Part shown: positions 33,457-41,885 of the stretch, in pieces
Layout: each line of letters begins with the position of its first letter
Numbering within the stretch: position 1 is the first letter of the stretch
DNA from: JAJXXT01 sp963764465
GTDB taxonomy: Bacteria; Pseudomonadota; Alphaproteobacteria; Acetobacterales; Acetobacteraceae
NCBI GenBank assembly: GCA_963764465.1
Contig: CAVXSO010000002.1
Span: forward strand, 1 to 64,000
DNA: 64,000 nt
Direction of reading: 5' to 3'
The notes under the pieces: generated by a model
The model's database searches: none
Told to the model about the DNA's origin: nothing
Seen by the model: the letters and a program-made list of their open reading frames with translations, nothing else
Translations under genes and position numbers: made by a program

Positions 33457-33840
33457 GTGTTCCGTACCACCCTCCTCGCCGCCGTGCTGCTGATCCCCGG
33501 CGCGGCCTTCGCCCAGTCCGCTCCGGTCTCACAATCCACGCTCGCGGCCCCCGCCGGCATGCCGGCCGCCGCCCCCGCGCAGCACCAGCCAGCCACGCGG
33601 GCGCCCGCCCACAGCAGCGCCACGGCGACGCACCGCCCGGCGCACCATGTGGCGACGAAGACCACCCACAAGCCGGTGCATCACGTGGCGGCCAAGACGT
33701 CGCACAGTTCCGTGCACCACGTCGCCAAACGCACGACGCACAAGCCGGTGCATCACGTGGCTTCCACCAAGAAGCCGCACGCGACCCATGTCGCGCACGT
33801 GACGCATCACGCGAAGAAGCCGACCACCAAAAAGCTCTAG
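33457..33840 (+). CDS. Secreted His-rich protein with four 12-residue repeats
   Basis: A 127-residue protein with a signal peptide (MFRTTLLAAVLLIPGAAFA) and 19 histidines. Residues 58-105 hold four 12-residue repeats of the form THKPVHHVA(A/S)KT, encoded by about 36-bp repeats at 33628-33771. GTG start with AGGAGA 6 bp before. Not a recognised family. Periodic HH pairs with Lys and Thr suggest metal binding or polyphosphate binding in the periplasm; this is inference. It stands alone between two hairpin-bearing gaps. Confidence 0.75.
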   Translation: MFRTTLLAAVLLIPGAAFAQSAPVSQSTLAAPAGMPAAAPAQHQPATRAPAHSSATATHRPAHHVATKTTHKPVHHVAAKTSHSSVHHVAKRTTHKPVHHVASTKKPHATHVAHVTHHAKKPTTKKL

Positions 33841-33848
33841 GGGCCGCG

Positions 33849-33866
33849 GGCCCGATAGGTCGGGCC
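33849..33866. terminator. Hairpin after the His-rich gene
   Basis: GGCCCGA-TAGG-TCGGGCC is a 7-bp perfect stem 9 bp after the stop codon. There is no T-run; weak intrinsic terminator or mRNA 3' structure. Confidence 0.4.
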
Positions 33867-34056
33867 AACCCTCGACCGACCGCAACCCGGCAACCATCGG
33901 ACGCCCCCATGGCGCGACGGCGGAAAGAGCCTCGATTGCGGTCGCCCTGCCTCATGCGACGGGGGTCGAATGGCGTAGCTTGATCCAGGTCATGGCCACG
34001 CGCGCCGGCCGCGTGGAAGCTGCGTCCTCTTCCAACGATCGGAAGGGAACGGTGCT

Positions 34057-35298
34057 GTGGATCAAGTTTCCGTCCCGAGCGTCCGTCTGGTGTCGCGCGA
34101 CGAGGCCAAGCGCGGGAAAATAAACACCTATCGCCTGCGCCTTTCGCCACGGGAGATCATCCGTGTCCTGCGCGCGGAGGTCGCGGGCACCGGCGATGCG
34201 CCGGAGCTCTACGTCAACGCGTATTCCGACTTCCTGATCGAGGAAGATTACGATCGGGCGGCGTACGGCCTGTGCGGCGACAACCGGCATAATCTCGTGA
34301 CGTCCGAGGCCGTTCTGAACATCGAACCGCATCTGGAACAGAATTACTGGGTTCTTTCCGTCGTCGCGCACAAGGTCCTTGGTCCGCAGATCATCGGCGA
34401 CGAGAAATCCCATGTGGGAGAGCCGATCTCGCTCGATGAGTTCGAGAGCCGTTTCGTTGCCGCGGATCCCGGGCGGGTGAGCGTGCGCCTGGCGACGGAG
34501 ACGCCGCTCGCGAAATCCCATTTCGATGCCTGGTGGGCCAGCGTCGCGGGTCGGCATCCGTGCGATGTCGTTGCAAAAAAGCAGCAACGACGTACTGCCG
34601 GCACGGATGCCGGCAAGCAACACCCCCAGCCGGGTTCCGCGGGCGCTGCCCCGGAGGACAAAATGCAAGTCGGCAACTGGGCCTACCCGGTTCGCGAGGC
34701 GGTTGCGGTCTTTGCGGACGCGGATGCCTGGGAGCAGGCAGTGAGCGATCTCGAGATGTCCGGCTTCGACCGCGCCGGTATTTCCGTGCTCGGTTCAAAC
34801 GCGACCATCAAGGCGCGCGTCGGCCGCCTCTACGAATCCGTCGCGGAGGCGGAAGACGATCCGAATGCCCCGCGATCGGTCTTCGTCTCGCGAGGCTCGC
34901 TTTTGCAGGGCGAGGCGTCGGCGATCACATTCCCGTTCTTCATTGCCGGCCTTGCCGGCGCCGCCGCGGTGGTCGCCTCGGGTGGGGCGCTTGCCGCGAC
35001 CATTGCGGCGACCCTCCTGGGCAGTGTCGGCGGCGCTGGGCTCGGCGGTCTGCTCGCCAGTACGATCGCGCGGCGTCATCGCCACAGGGTCGAAGAACAG
35101 CTGGTGCTCGGCGGCCTCGTGCTCTGGGTCAGCGTGCCGAACCCGCAGGCGGAGACGCGCGCACTCGGCGTGCTGCGCCGCAACGGTGGACGGCACATCC
35201 ACGTGCACGAGATCATGCTCGACTGGGGTCCCCGGCAGCGACCTCTGTCGGAGGCGCAGGTCGATCCGCTGCTGCTGGAGCGCGACCCCGCGGCATGA
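34057..35298 (+). CDS. Unrecognised two-part protein with a Gly/Ala-rich membrane hairpin
   Basis: A 413-residue frame starting at GTG with AAGGGAA upstream. Residues 1-170 (SFDFLIEEDYDRAAY-like, LEQNYWVLSVVAHKVLGPQ) are not recognised. From about 203 (MQVGNWAYPVREAVAVFADADAWEQAV) it looks like a stress-protein 17M/DUF1269-like unit with two Gly/Ala-rich membrane segments (295-340) and a final alpha/beta stretch. The linker contains two hairpins (34568-34590, 34597-34614), then GGAGG (34653-34657) and ATG 34663, so the second half may also be translated on its own. Confidence 0.6.
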   Translation: MDQVSVPSVRLVSRDEAKRGKINTYRLRLSPREIIRVLRAEVAGTGDAPELYVNAYSDFLIEEDYDRAAYGLCGDNRHNLVTSEAVLNIEPHLEQNYWVLSVVAHKVLGPQIIGDEKSHVGEPISLDEFESRFVAADPGRVSVRLATETPLAKSHFDAWWASVAGRHPCDVVAKKQQRRTAGTDAGKQHPQPGSAGAAPEDKMQVGNWAYPVREAVAVFADADAWEQAVSDLEMSGFDRAGISVLGSNATIKARVGRLYESVAEAEDDPNAPRSVFVSRGSLLQGEASAITFPFFIAGLAGAAAVVASGGALAATIAATLLGSVGGAGLGGLLASTIARRHRHRVEEQLVLGGLVLWVSVPNPQAETRALGVLRRNGGRHIHVHEIMLDWGPRQRPLSEAQVDPLLLERDPAA

Positions 35299-35346
35299 CG
35301 GTGACCTGACCTGGCAACGATGCCATCCCCGGAAGGAGGACACGAC

Positions 35347-35652
35347 ATGAAGGTGGCTTTGCTCTTTGCCGGAAGCGGTCCGGTGGTGATCATGACCTCC
35401 TACACCTCGCTCACGACGCCGGCGCTGCTCGAAAAGCTCCAGGCCAAGGGGATCGCGAAGTTCATCGGCTACGAGATTCCTCTCGCGCTGGCCGACGAGC
35501 GCTATGGCGGGCATTTCCAGGTCGTCATGCGCGACCTGCACGAGACGGACGACCTGCGGGTGCTCGACTTCAACGGCGAGCGCGCCTTCCGGCTCTTCCA
35601 CCTCAGGGAGCTCGGTGTGCCAATCATGGTCGAGGACGGGGCTTCCGTCTGA
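35347..35652 (+). CDS. Small unrecognised protein (101 residues)
   Basis: A 101-residue protein (MKVALLFAGSGPVVIMTSYT at the start) with a strong GGAGGA ribosome site 8 bp before the ATG. It has mixed alpha/beta composition without membrane segment or signal. Family not recognised; conserved-looking features are SGPVVIMTSYTSLT and VVMRDLHETDDLRVLDFNG. It follows the preceding gene by 48 bp and could be in the same transcript. Confidence 0.75.
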   Translation: MKVALLFAGSGPVVIMTSYTSLTTPALLEKLQAKGIAKFIGYEIPLALADERYGGHFQVVMRDLHETDDLRVLDFNGERAFRLFHLRELGVPIMVEDGASV

Positions 35653-35703
35653 TCGTGGCCTGCGCCGCTGTCCGCATCGAACAACGGCGGCGTTCTGCCT
35701 GGC

Positions 35704-37011
35704 CTATGGCCACGGCATCGCCACCGTCGCGGCGCCCATGACCGCCACGGTGACCCAGCCCAGCCCCGCGATCACGCGCCCGGTCAGGAACGGCCCCATC
35801 ACCGCGCGCCGTGTCACCAGCAGCGTCACCACCACCAGCAAGCAGCGGCACGGCCACCACGCCGTTGATCACCGCGCTCCAGAACAGCGCGCGCATCGGG
35901 CTGACTGGCGTGTATTGCAGCGCCAGGCCCGCCAGCACGCTCGCGGCGATGACGCCGTAGAACACGCGCGCCTCGCCGAGCCGTCGCTCCAGCCCCCAGT
36001 TCCAGCCGAATGCCTCCGCCGCGGCATAGGCACCGGAGCCCGCCAGCACCGGCACGCCGATCAGCCCACGCCGAAGATCCCGAGCGCAAAGAGCAGGTAG
36101 GCCGCGTGCCCCGCGAGCGGCCGCAGCGCGCTCGCCGCCTGGGCTGCCGTGTCGATGATGTGAATTCCGGCGGGGTACAGCGTCACCGCGGTCGCGAGCA
36201 TGATGATGTAGGCGGCGAAGTTCGAGTACGCCATGCCGGTCCAGGTGTCCCAGGCGATGTGGCGGAGCTCCGCCGGCCCGGCCTGCGGTGCCTCGCGCAA
36301 CGGCGCCTTGCCGTCTTCCAGCATGTCCTCCACCTCCTCGGAGGCTTGCCAGAAAAACAGGTACGGGCTGATCGTGGTGCCGAACACGCCCACGATCATT
36401 GCCGCGCTGTCCCGGTTCAGCGCGACATGCGGCCAGAGGCTGCGCAGTGCCACCTCTCCCCACGGCACGTCGACCGCCACCAGTACCCCGGCATAGGCCA
36501 GCAGCGAGATGGTCAGCCATTTCAGGAAGAAGACGTAACGATCGTAAGGCACCATGACCTGCAATCCCAGCATGACGACGACGAAAAGCGCGGTCATCGC
36601 GTGCCGGTCGAGCCCGGTCACCAGCTGCGCCGCTTCACCCGTCGCCGCGACGTCGGCCGCGATGTTGAGCGTGTTGGCGATCAACAGCAGCGCTACCACT
36701 GCGTGCAGCACCGCGGGCGGGAAGCTCTCGCGGATATTGGCGGCCAGGCCCATGCCCGTAACACGCCCGATGCGCGCGCACATCAGCTGCACCGCCCCCA
36801 TCAGCGGGAACGCCAGCGGCATGGTCCACAGCATGTTGAAGCCGAACTGCGCGCCGGCCTGCGCGTAGGTCGCGATGCCACTCGGGTCGTCGTCCGCGAC
36901 GCCGGTGATGATTCCGGGCCCGATCCGCGCCATCAACCGCGAGAGGTCCGCACGCCACCCGGCTGCGCGGCGAGGTGGACCGCGCGCCAGCGGTTCCGGC
37001 CCGGCCGTCAT
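35704..37011 (-). pseudogene. Nramp-related metal transporter gene with two frameshifts
   Basis: The three frames add to a 435-residue Nramp-type protein: frame 1 from ATG 37011 to about 36066, frame 2 to about 35841, frame 3 to the stop at 35704. The first break is a missing C (GGGC[C]TGATCGG near 36062), the second an extra T (CTGCT[T]GCTGG near 35840). TM1 reads DDPSG rather than DPGN, and TM6 reads GTTISPYLFFW rather than a MPH motif, as in Nramp-related transporters that do not select transition metals. It is either damaged or mis-sequenced. Confidence 0.85.
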
Positions 37012-37085
37012 TGCGACCCTCGCATCGCGATTGACAAACCATGCCCGCGCTTGGAACCATCGCGGCCGGAACAAGGGGGCCCGTG

Positions 37086-37607
37086 ATGCGAATTCTCGCC
37101 TGCGCCGCCGTGGCGGTAACGTGCCTTTCCTTTATCGGCAGTGCGCGTGCCGCGGACGACCAGGTGGCGCGCGGGAGTTACCTCGTCGAGTTCGGCGGCT
37201 GCGGCGACTGCCATACGCCCGGCCATTTCGCCGGCAAGAACGATCCGCGCATCCTCGGCGGCTCCGATGTCGGCTTCGGCATCCCTGGCGTCGGCGTCTT
37301 CGTGGGACCGAACCTCACGCCCGACAAGGCAACCGGCCTCGGCAACTGGACCGACCAGCAGATCGCGAACGCGATCACCAAGGGCGAGCGGCCGGACGGG
37401 CGCATCCTCTCGCCGATCATGCCGTGGAAGGGCTTCTCCCACCTGCTGCCCTCCGACGTGATGGCGATCGTTGCCTATCTGCGTACACTCAAGCCAGTGG
37501 TGCATCAGGTCCCCGGCCCGTTCGGCCCCAACCAGGAGCCGACCGTGCCGGTGATGACCATCGTTTCCCCCACCCTGTACGCGACGTTCAAGCCGCCGCC
37601 GAAGTAG
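37086..37607 (+). CDS. Periplasmic cytochrome c, mono-haem
   Basis: A 173-residue c-type cytochrome with signal peptide (MRILACAAVAVTCLSFIG, cleaved around ARA-AD) and CGDCH haem site (about residue 40). Later Met-containing segments (SPIMPWKGFSHLLPSDV) can supply the axial ligand. It resembles the cytochrome subunits of alcohol or aldehyde dehydrogenases. AAGGGGG precedes the ATG. Its 3' end overlaps the convergent M20 gene by 20 bp. Confidence 0.88.
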   Translation: MRILACAAVAVTCLSFIGSARAADDQVARGSYLVEFGGCGDCHTPGHFAGKNDPRILGGSDVGFGIPGVGVFVGPNLTPDKATGLGNWTDQQIANAITKGERPDGRILSPIMPWKGFSHLLPSDVMAIVAYLRTLKPVVHQVPGPFGPNQEPTVPVMTIVSPTLYATFKPPPK

Positions 37608-39021
37608 GCGCGGGCTGAACCGGCGGCTTCGTCTCCGCGGGGATCGGGCAGTCGTAGCTCTGCCCGCGCAGCCGCTCGCGGAACGCGTCCTTCGCGCGCG
37701 CGATCAGGGCCGGCTCGCCCAGCAGGTCCACCGCCGTTCCCGCCATCGCCTTCGCGGCGTGGATCATGCCCTTGTGCGCCGCCGCCGCCTTGCCCTGCGC
37801 CGTGAGCTGCCAGGAATGGAACGGCGTGCCGATCGCGCAGGTCGCGCCCCAGGCCTGCACCGTCGGCACCACCCAGGACACGTCGCCGACGTCGGTCGAA
37901 CCCAATCCGCCCTCACCGCGCGCGTTCAGGGGCAGGATGGAATCCGCCAGAACGGCATCGCCCGGCTTGATGCCGTGCGGCTCGTACGCGGCATCGATAT
38001 CGGCCTTGGACAGTGTCTCGCGGAATTGTTTCGCGAGCGCGACGTCCGCCGTGTCGAACGCGGGCGGGCCGAGCCGCTCGAGGTTGGCGTGCATGGTCCG
38101 CTCCAGCGGCTCGTTGCCGAGCAGGTTGGACATGCCGCTCGAGACATGTAGCGCGACCGAGGTTTCCGTCATCAGCGCCGCACCCTCGGCGATGCTGCGC
38201 ACGCGCGCGACCATGCCCTTCATCGTCGCCAGGTCAGCCGCGCGGATGATGTAGCGCACCGTCGTCTTCGCCTGCACCACGTTGGGCGCGATGCCGCCGG
38301 CGTCGAGATAGGCGTAGTGCATGCGCGCGGAGGCGGGGACATGCTCGCGCATGTAATTGAGCCCCACGTTCATCAGCTCCGCCGCGTCGAGCGCGGAGCG
38401 GCCGAGATGGGGCGAGGCGGCGGCATGGCTCGCGCGGCCCGTCCAGGTCACGTCCAGCACCGTCATCGCGAGCGACTCCGCGCGCATCACACCGGCGAAA
38501 TGACCGGGGTGCCAGGAGATCGCGATATCCACGTCGGCGAACACGCCGTCGCGCGCCATGAATGCCTTGGCCGCGCCGCCCTCCTCGGCCGGGCAGCCAT
38601 AGTAGCGCACGCGCCCCTTGATGCCGCGCTCCTTCAGCCAGTCCCGCACCGCCGTTGCCGCCAGCATCGCCGCCGAGCCCAGCAGGTTGTGTCCGCACCC
38701 GTGCCCGGCGGATTCGCCCGGCCGCGGCCGCGGCTCGGCAACGCCCGCCTCCTGCGACAGGCCCGACAGCGCGTCGTATTCGCCGAGGATCGCGATCACC
38801 GGCCCGCCTTCGCCTGCCTCTCCCATCATCGCGGTGGGGATGCCGGCAAGGCCCATGGTGATGCGGAATCCCTGCCGCTCCAGCTCCGCCCTGTGCGTCG
38901 CGGCGGAACGGTATTCGGTGTAGTTCACCTCCGGCGTCTCCCACACCGCGTCAGCGAGTTGCTTGAACGTTTCCGCGTGTTCGTCGACGTGGCGCCAGAT
39001 GGCGTCGCTGTTGCTGCTCAT
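37588..39021 (-). CDS. M20 amidohydrolase, AbgB-like
   Basis: A 477-residue zinc metallopeptidase of the M20 family, closest to p-aminobenzoyl-glutamate hydrolase subunit B. Motifs: ILGEYDALSG (metal Asp), SAGHGCGHNLLG (metal His), PAEEGGAAKAFM (Glu pair) and a lid domain between. It hydrolyses N-acyl or p-aminobenzoyl amino acids. No AbgA partner is next to it. It is downstream of hpnK on the same strand with a 36-bp gap. Confidence 0.88.
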   Translation of the reverse strand: MSSNSDAIWRHVDEHAETFKQLADAVWETPEVNYTEYRSAATHRAELERQGFRITMGLAGIPTAMMGEAGEGGPVIAILGEYDALSGLSQEAGVAEPRPRPGESAGHGCGHNLLGSAAMLAATAVRDWLKERGIKGRVRYYGCPAEEGGAAKAFMARDGVFADVDIAISWHPGHFAGVMRAESLAMTVLDVTWTGRASHAAASPHLGRSALDAAELMNVGLNYMREHVPASARMHYAYLDAGGIAPNVVQAKTTVRYIIRAADLATMKGMVARVRSIAEGAALMTETSVALHVSSGMSNLLGNEPLERTMHANLERLGPPAFDTADVALAKQFRETLSKADIDAAYEPHGIKPGDAVLADSILPLNARGEGGLGSTDVGDVSWVVPTVQAWGATCAIGTPFHSWQLTAQGKAAAAHKGMIHAAKAMAGTAVDLLGEPALIARAKDAFRERLRGQSYDCPIPAETKPPVQPAPTSAAA

Positions 39022-39057
39022 GCGTGCTCCCGTTTCAGGGGCAGCGTAGAGGCGGAT

Positions 39058-39828
39058 TCAGATCAGGTCGAGATACCCGCCGCGTCGCGCCTGGCCCAGC
39101 GCCTCGCGCACGGCGGGGGAGAGCAGGGCGGCCAGTTCCCCCACGTGGTCGTAGTCCGGCATCAGCCGCGCCAGCAGCGCGTCGCGTTCCGTTGCGGGAT
39201 GGAAATAGATTTCGTTGAGCCCGGGCAGCAGCCGGCGGACGGCGGCGAGCGTGCGCTGCGTGTCCATGTGTCCGGTGTCGCGCAGCCCCCACACCGCGTC
39301 CGGCGCCGCGAGCCCCGCCGCGCGCACCTGCCATCGCAGCAGCCCGCACCACAGGCTCGCGCCACGCTCTTCCGGCACGCGCACCGCGCGCAACCCGTGG
39401 TGGCGCCCCTCCGCGATCAGCGCGCGAGCGACCAGCGGATGCATGTGCATGTGCTTGTGCGCGTTGGCGTGGTCGAGCACCAGGCCGGAGGAAGCGAAGG
39501 CGCGGAACTGTGCGGCCACCTCTCGCCGCAGCGCGCGCGGTCGCAGCACCTGGCGGAGGGCGAGCCGCACCTGCTCGTTCGGCAGCGCGCGGCCCGGCGC
39601 CAGCCCGTCCGCCAGCACCACCGGCCCGTCCACCAGTACCAGGTGCAACCCCACCCGCAGCCCCGGCATCGCCTTCGCGCGCCGTATCGCATCAGAAGCC
39701 GCGTCGCCCGCCACCATCAGCGAGGCCGCGGTCAGCACACCCTCGCGGTGGGCCCGCTCCACCGCCTCGTTGACGGCGAGCGAGAGGCCGAAATCATCGG
39801 CGGTCAGGACGACGCGTGGAGCGGCCAT
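39058..39828 (-). CDS. hpnK: HpnK, YdjC-family polysaccharide-deacetylase-like hydrolase
   Basis: A 256-residue protein of the YdjC/ChbG superfamily. TADDFG at the N-terminus and the HANAHKHMHMHP metal motif identify it. HpnK is named for its frequent place in hopanoid gene clusters, where its role is not proven; no other hpn gene lies here. Expected to act on an acetylated amino sugar. ATG 39828 directly precedes TADDFGLS by seven residues. Confidence 0.82.
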   Translation of the reverse strand: MAAPRVVLTADDFGLSLAVNEAVERAHREGVLTAASLMVAGDAASDAIRRAKAMPGLRVGLHLVLVDGPVVLADGLAPGRALPNEQVRLALRQVLRPRALRREVAAQFRAFASSGLVLDHANAHKHMHMHPLVARALIAEGRHHGLRAVRVPEERGASLWCGLLRWQVRAAGLAAPDAVWGLRDTGHMDTQRTLAAVRRLLPGLNEIYFHPATERDALLARLMPDYDHVGELAALLSPAVREALGQARRGGYLDLI

Positions 39829-39897
39829 CCGCGCTGCTTGGCAGGGCAGGACGGGAGCGGCAAGCCTGCCCCGAAGCGACCGCGCCGGTGGCCCGCA

Positions 39898-40362
39898 TCA
39901 GTTGCCGGCGAACTGGCCGCCCATCGCCTTGCCTTTCGAGAGCGAGGTGACATAGGCGGCGAGATCGCCCAGCGCGACACTGCCGAGCGCCGGCGGTTTG
40001 CCCTTTTCGGCACCCTCGATGCATTTCTGGATCTGCTGCTCGAGCGTGATCACGCGACCGGCGGCGGGAACGAAGCGCGGGAAAACCGCGGCCGCGCCCT
40101 CGAGGCCCGGGATGGCCGCGCCGTTGGGCAGCTTGCCGGGCCCGCGCCCGCCGTTGGTGTGGCAGGCATCGCAGGTGCGCACGCCGCCGAACGTCTCGTG
40201 CGTGTAGAGGTCCTGGCCGACCCTCACCGCATCGGCCATCGAGCTCACCTTCGCGGGGACGTTCACCGTGGGCGCCGCAGCGAGGCCCGTCCGGCTCAAG
40301 GCCAGCGCCCCGATGGCGAGAGACAGCACCGCAAACCCGAAGCCTTGAGCCCTTCGCCGCAT
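39898..40362 (-). CDS. Small periplasmic cytochrome c
   Basis: A 154-residue protein with signal peptide (AVLSLAIGALALSRTGLA), one haem site CDACH (about residue 62) and possible methionine ligand in KAMGGQ near the C-terminus. The segment TCDACHTNGGRGPGKLP resembles SoxX and class-I cytochromes in sulfur metabolism, but the match is not specific. GGGAGG before ATG 40362. It is divergent from a thioesterase gene with a 203-bp gap. Confidence 0.85.
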   Translation of the reverse strand: MRRRAQGFGFAVLSLAIGALALSRTGLAAAPTVNVPAKVSSMADAVRVGQDLYTHETFGGVRTCDACHTNGGRGPGKLPNGAAIPGLEGAAAVFPRFVPAAGRVITLEQQIQKCIEGAEKGKPPALGSVALGDLAAYVTSLSKGKAMGGQFAGN

Positions 40363-40565
40363 CGAAACCTCCCCATTGCCGCGCGGGACGTCGCGCACCG
40401 GCTCCGCCTGACAGCGTTCCAGGCAGGTGCCGCCATTATTCCCCGCGCGCCAGGATGCAGCCTTGTTCGACTCCGCGCGGAACGCAACCCGCCCGCATTC
40501 GATTGTGGTGCCACCATTCGCGCCCATTGCCGCGGCATGGCATCGGCGGCAGGTTGGCGCCCGCC

Positions 40566-41024
40566 ATGTCCGAAAAACGCCCGCGCGCCACCCGCGCCGA
40601 CTATCCCGTCTTCCAGACCATCCCCACGCGCTGGGCCGACAACGACATTTACGGCCACGCCAACAACACGGTCTATTACGCCTGGATCGACACCGCGGTG
40701 AACCGCGTCCTCATCGACCGCGGGACGCTGGTTCCCGGCAAGTCCGGGATCTTCGGTATCGTCGTCGAGAACGGCTGTCGCTTCCACTCGGAGATCTCCT
40801 ACCCGGACCTCGTCACCATCGGCCTGCGCATTTCGCGCCTCGGAACGTCGTCCATCCGTTACGAGCTCGGCATCTTCCGCAACGATGACAAGGTCGCCGC
40901 CGCCGAGGCGCATTTCGTGCACGTCTATGTCGCGCGTGAGACGATGCGCCCGGTGCCGATCCCCGCTAACGTGCGCCAGGCCCTCGCGGATCTCGTCGGG
41001 GTCGATCTCACACGGGAGGGCTGA
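40566..41024 (+). CDS. Acyl-CoA thioesterase, 4HBT family
   Basis: A 152-residue hot-dog-fold thioesterase. The TRWADNDIYGHANNTVYYAW segment near the N-terminus carries the catalytic Asp of the 4-hydroxybenzoyl-CoA thioesterase group. It cleaves acyl-CoA; chain or aryl type unknown. ATG 40566 follows no strong ribosome site. The SDR gene begins 2 bp after its stop, so they are co-transcribed. Confidence 0.88.
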   Translation: MSEKRPRATRADYPVFQTIPTRWADNDIYGHANNTVYYAWIDTAVNRVLIDRGTLVPGKSGIFGIVVENGCRFHSEISYPDLVTIGLRISRLGTSSIRYELGIFRNDDKVAAAEAHFVHVYVARETMRPVPIPANVRQALADLVGVDLTREG

Positions 41025-41026
41025 TC

Positions 41027-41809
41027 ATGGACACTGGTCTCAAGGGCAAGCGCGCCATCGTCTGCGCGGCGAGCAAGGGGCTCGGCCGCGCCTGCGCGGA
41101 AGCACTCGCGCGCGAGGGCGTGGACCTGGTCATCACCGCCCGCACGCCCGGCCCGCTGGAGGAAACCGCCGCCGCCATCCGCGCCGCGACCGGCGTCAAG
41201 GTCACCGCGGTCGCCGGCGACATCGCCACGGAGGAGGGTAAGCGCGCGGCGCTCGCCGCCTGCCCGGAGCCGGACATCCTGGTCAACAACGCGGGCGGCC
41301 CGCCTCCCGGCGATTTCCGCGAATGGGACCGCGACACCTGGATCCGCGCGATCGACGCCAACATGCTGACGCCGATCTTCCTCATCCGCGCCGTGGTGGA
41401 TGGCATGGCCGCGCGCCGCTTCGGGCGCATCGTCAACATCACCTCGGCCTCGGTGAAGTCGCCCATCCCCAATCTCGGCATGTCGAACGGCGCGCGCGCG
41501 GGCCTCACGGGCTTCGTCGCCGGGCTCGCGCGGCAGGTCGCGGCGCACAACGTCACCATCAACAACCTGCTGCCCGGCCCGTTCCGCACGGATCGCCTGG
41601 TCGGCACGATGCGCGCCGCGGCCGAGAAGGCCGGCCGCACCGTGGAGGAGGAGATCGAGCTGCGGGCGAAGCAATCCCCCGCCGGGCGTATCGGCGACCC
41701 CGCGGAGTTCGGCACCGCCTGCGCCTTCCTCTGCGCCGTCAGCTCCGGCTTCATCGTCGGCCAGAACCTCATGCTCGACGGCGGCGCCTTCAACTCCACG
41801 ATGGGCTAG
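41027..41809 (+). CDS. SDR-family protein lacking Tyr and Lys of the active site
   Basis: A 260-residue Rossmann-fold SDR (CAASKGLGRACAEALA, VNNAGGPPPG, final LMLDGGA). The catalytic YxxxK is replaced: after Ser in NITSASVKSPIPNLG the sequence reads MSNGARAGL, with Met at the Tyr position and Arg at the Lys position. A known SDR subgroup has this form; some members are still called 3-oxoacyl-ACP reductases. It may be a cofactor-binding or scaffold protein. Coupled to the thioesterase gene. Confidence 0.82.
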   Translation: MDTGLKGKRAIVCAASKGLGRACAEALAREGVDLVITARTPGPLEETAAAIRAATGVKVTAVAGDIATEEGKRAALAACPEPDILVNNAGGPPPGDFREWDRDTWIRAIDANMLTPIFLIRAVVDGMAARRFGRIVNITSASVKSPIPNLGMSNGARAGLTGFVAGLARQVAAHNVTINNLLPGPFRTDRLVGTMRAAAEKAGRTVEEEIELRAKQSPAGRIGDPAEFGTACAFLCAVSSGFIVGQNLMLDGGAFNSTMG

Positions 41810-41846
41810 ATGGGGCTCCCGATGATCGCCCAGGCACCCGACGGCG

Positions 41847-41885
41847 CATAAAAGTTCGTGGGTTCTTTCCTACCGGAAAGAACCC
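41847..41885 (-). repeat. Dispersed hairpin repeat, copy C (terminator-like)
   Basis: On the minus strand it reads GGGTTCTTTCC-GGTA-GGAAAGAACCC (41885-41860), a perfect 11-bp stem, then ACGAACTTTTATG (41859-41847). This matches copies A and B: GTTCTTTC stem, then GAACTTTT. It begins inside the stop region of the FAD gene at 41885 and serves the minus strand, or both converging genes. Confidence 0.65.

Noticed and set aside
33628..33771. Regular repeats resembling a CRISPR array
   Set aside because: The repeats are in frame, contiguous without spacers, and encode a His-rich protein.
35704..37011. Programmed frameshifting in the Nramp-like gene
   Set aside because: No slippery heptamer or downstream pseudoknot is seen at either site, and the two shifts are in opposite sense.
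36010..37086. Plus-strand frame opposite the Nramp gene (358 codons)
   Set aside because: His/Arg-rich shadow without family motifs; the minus strand gives clear Nramp segments.
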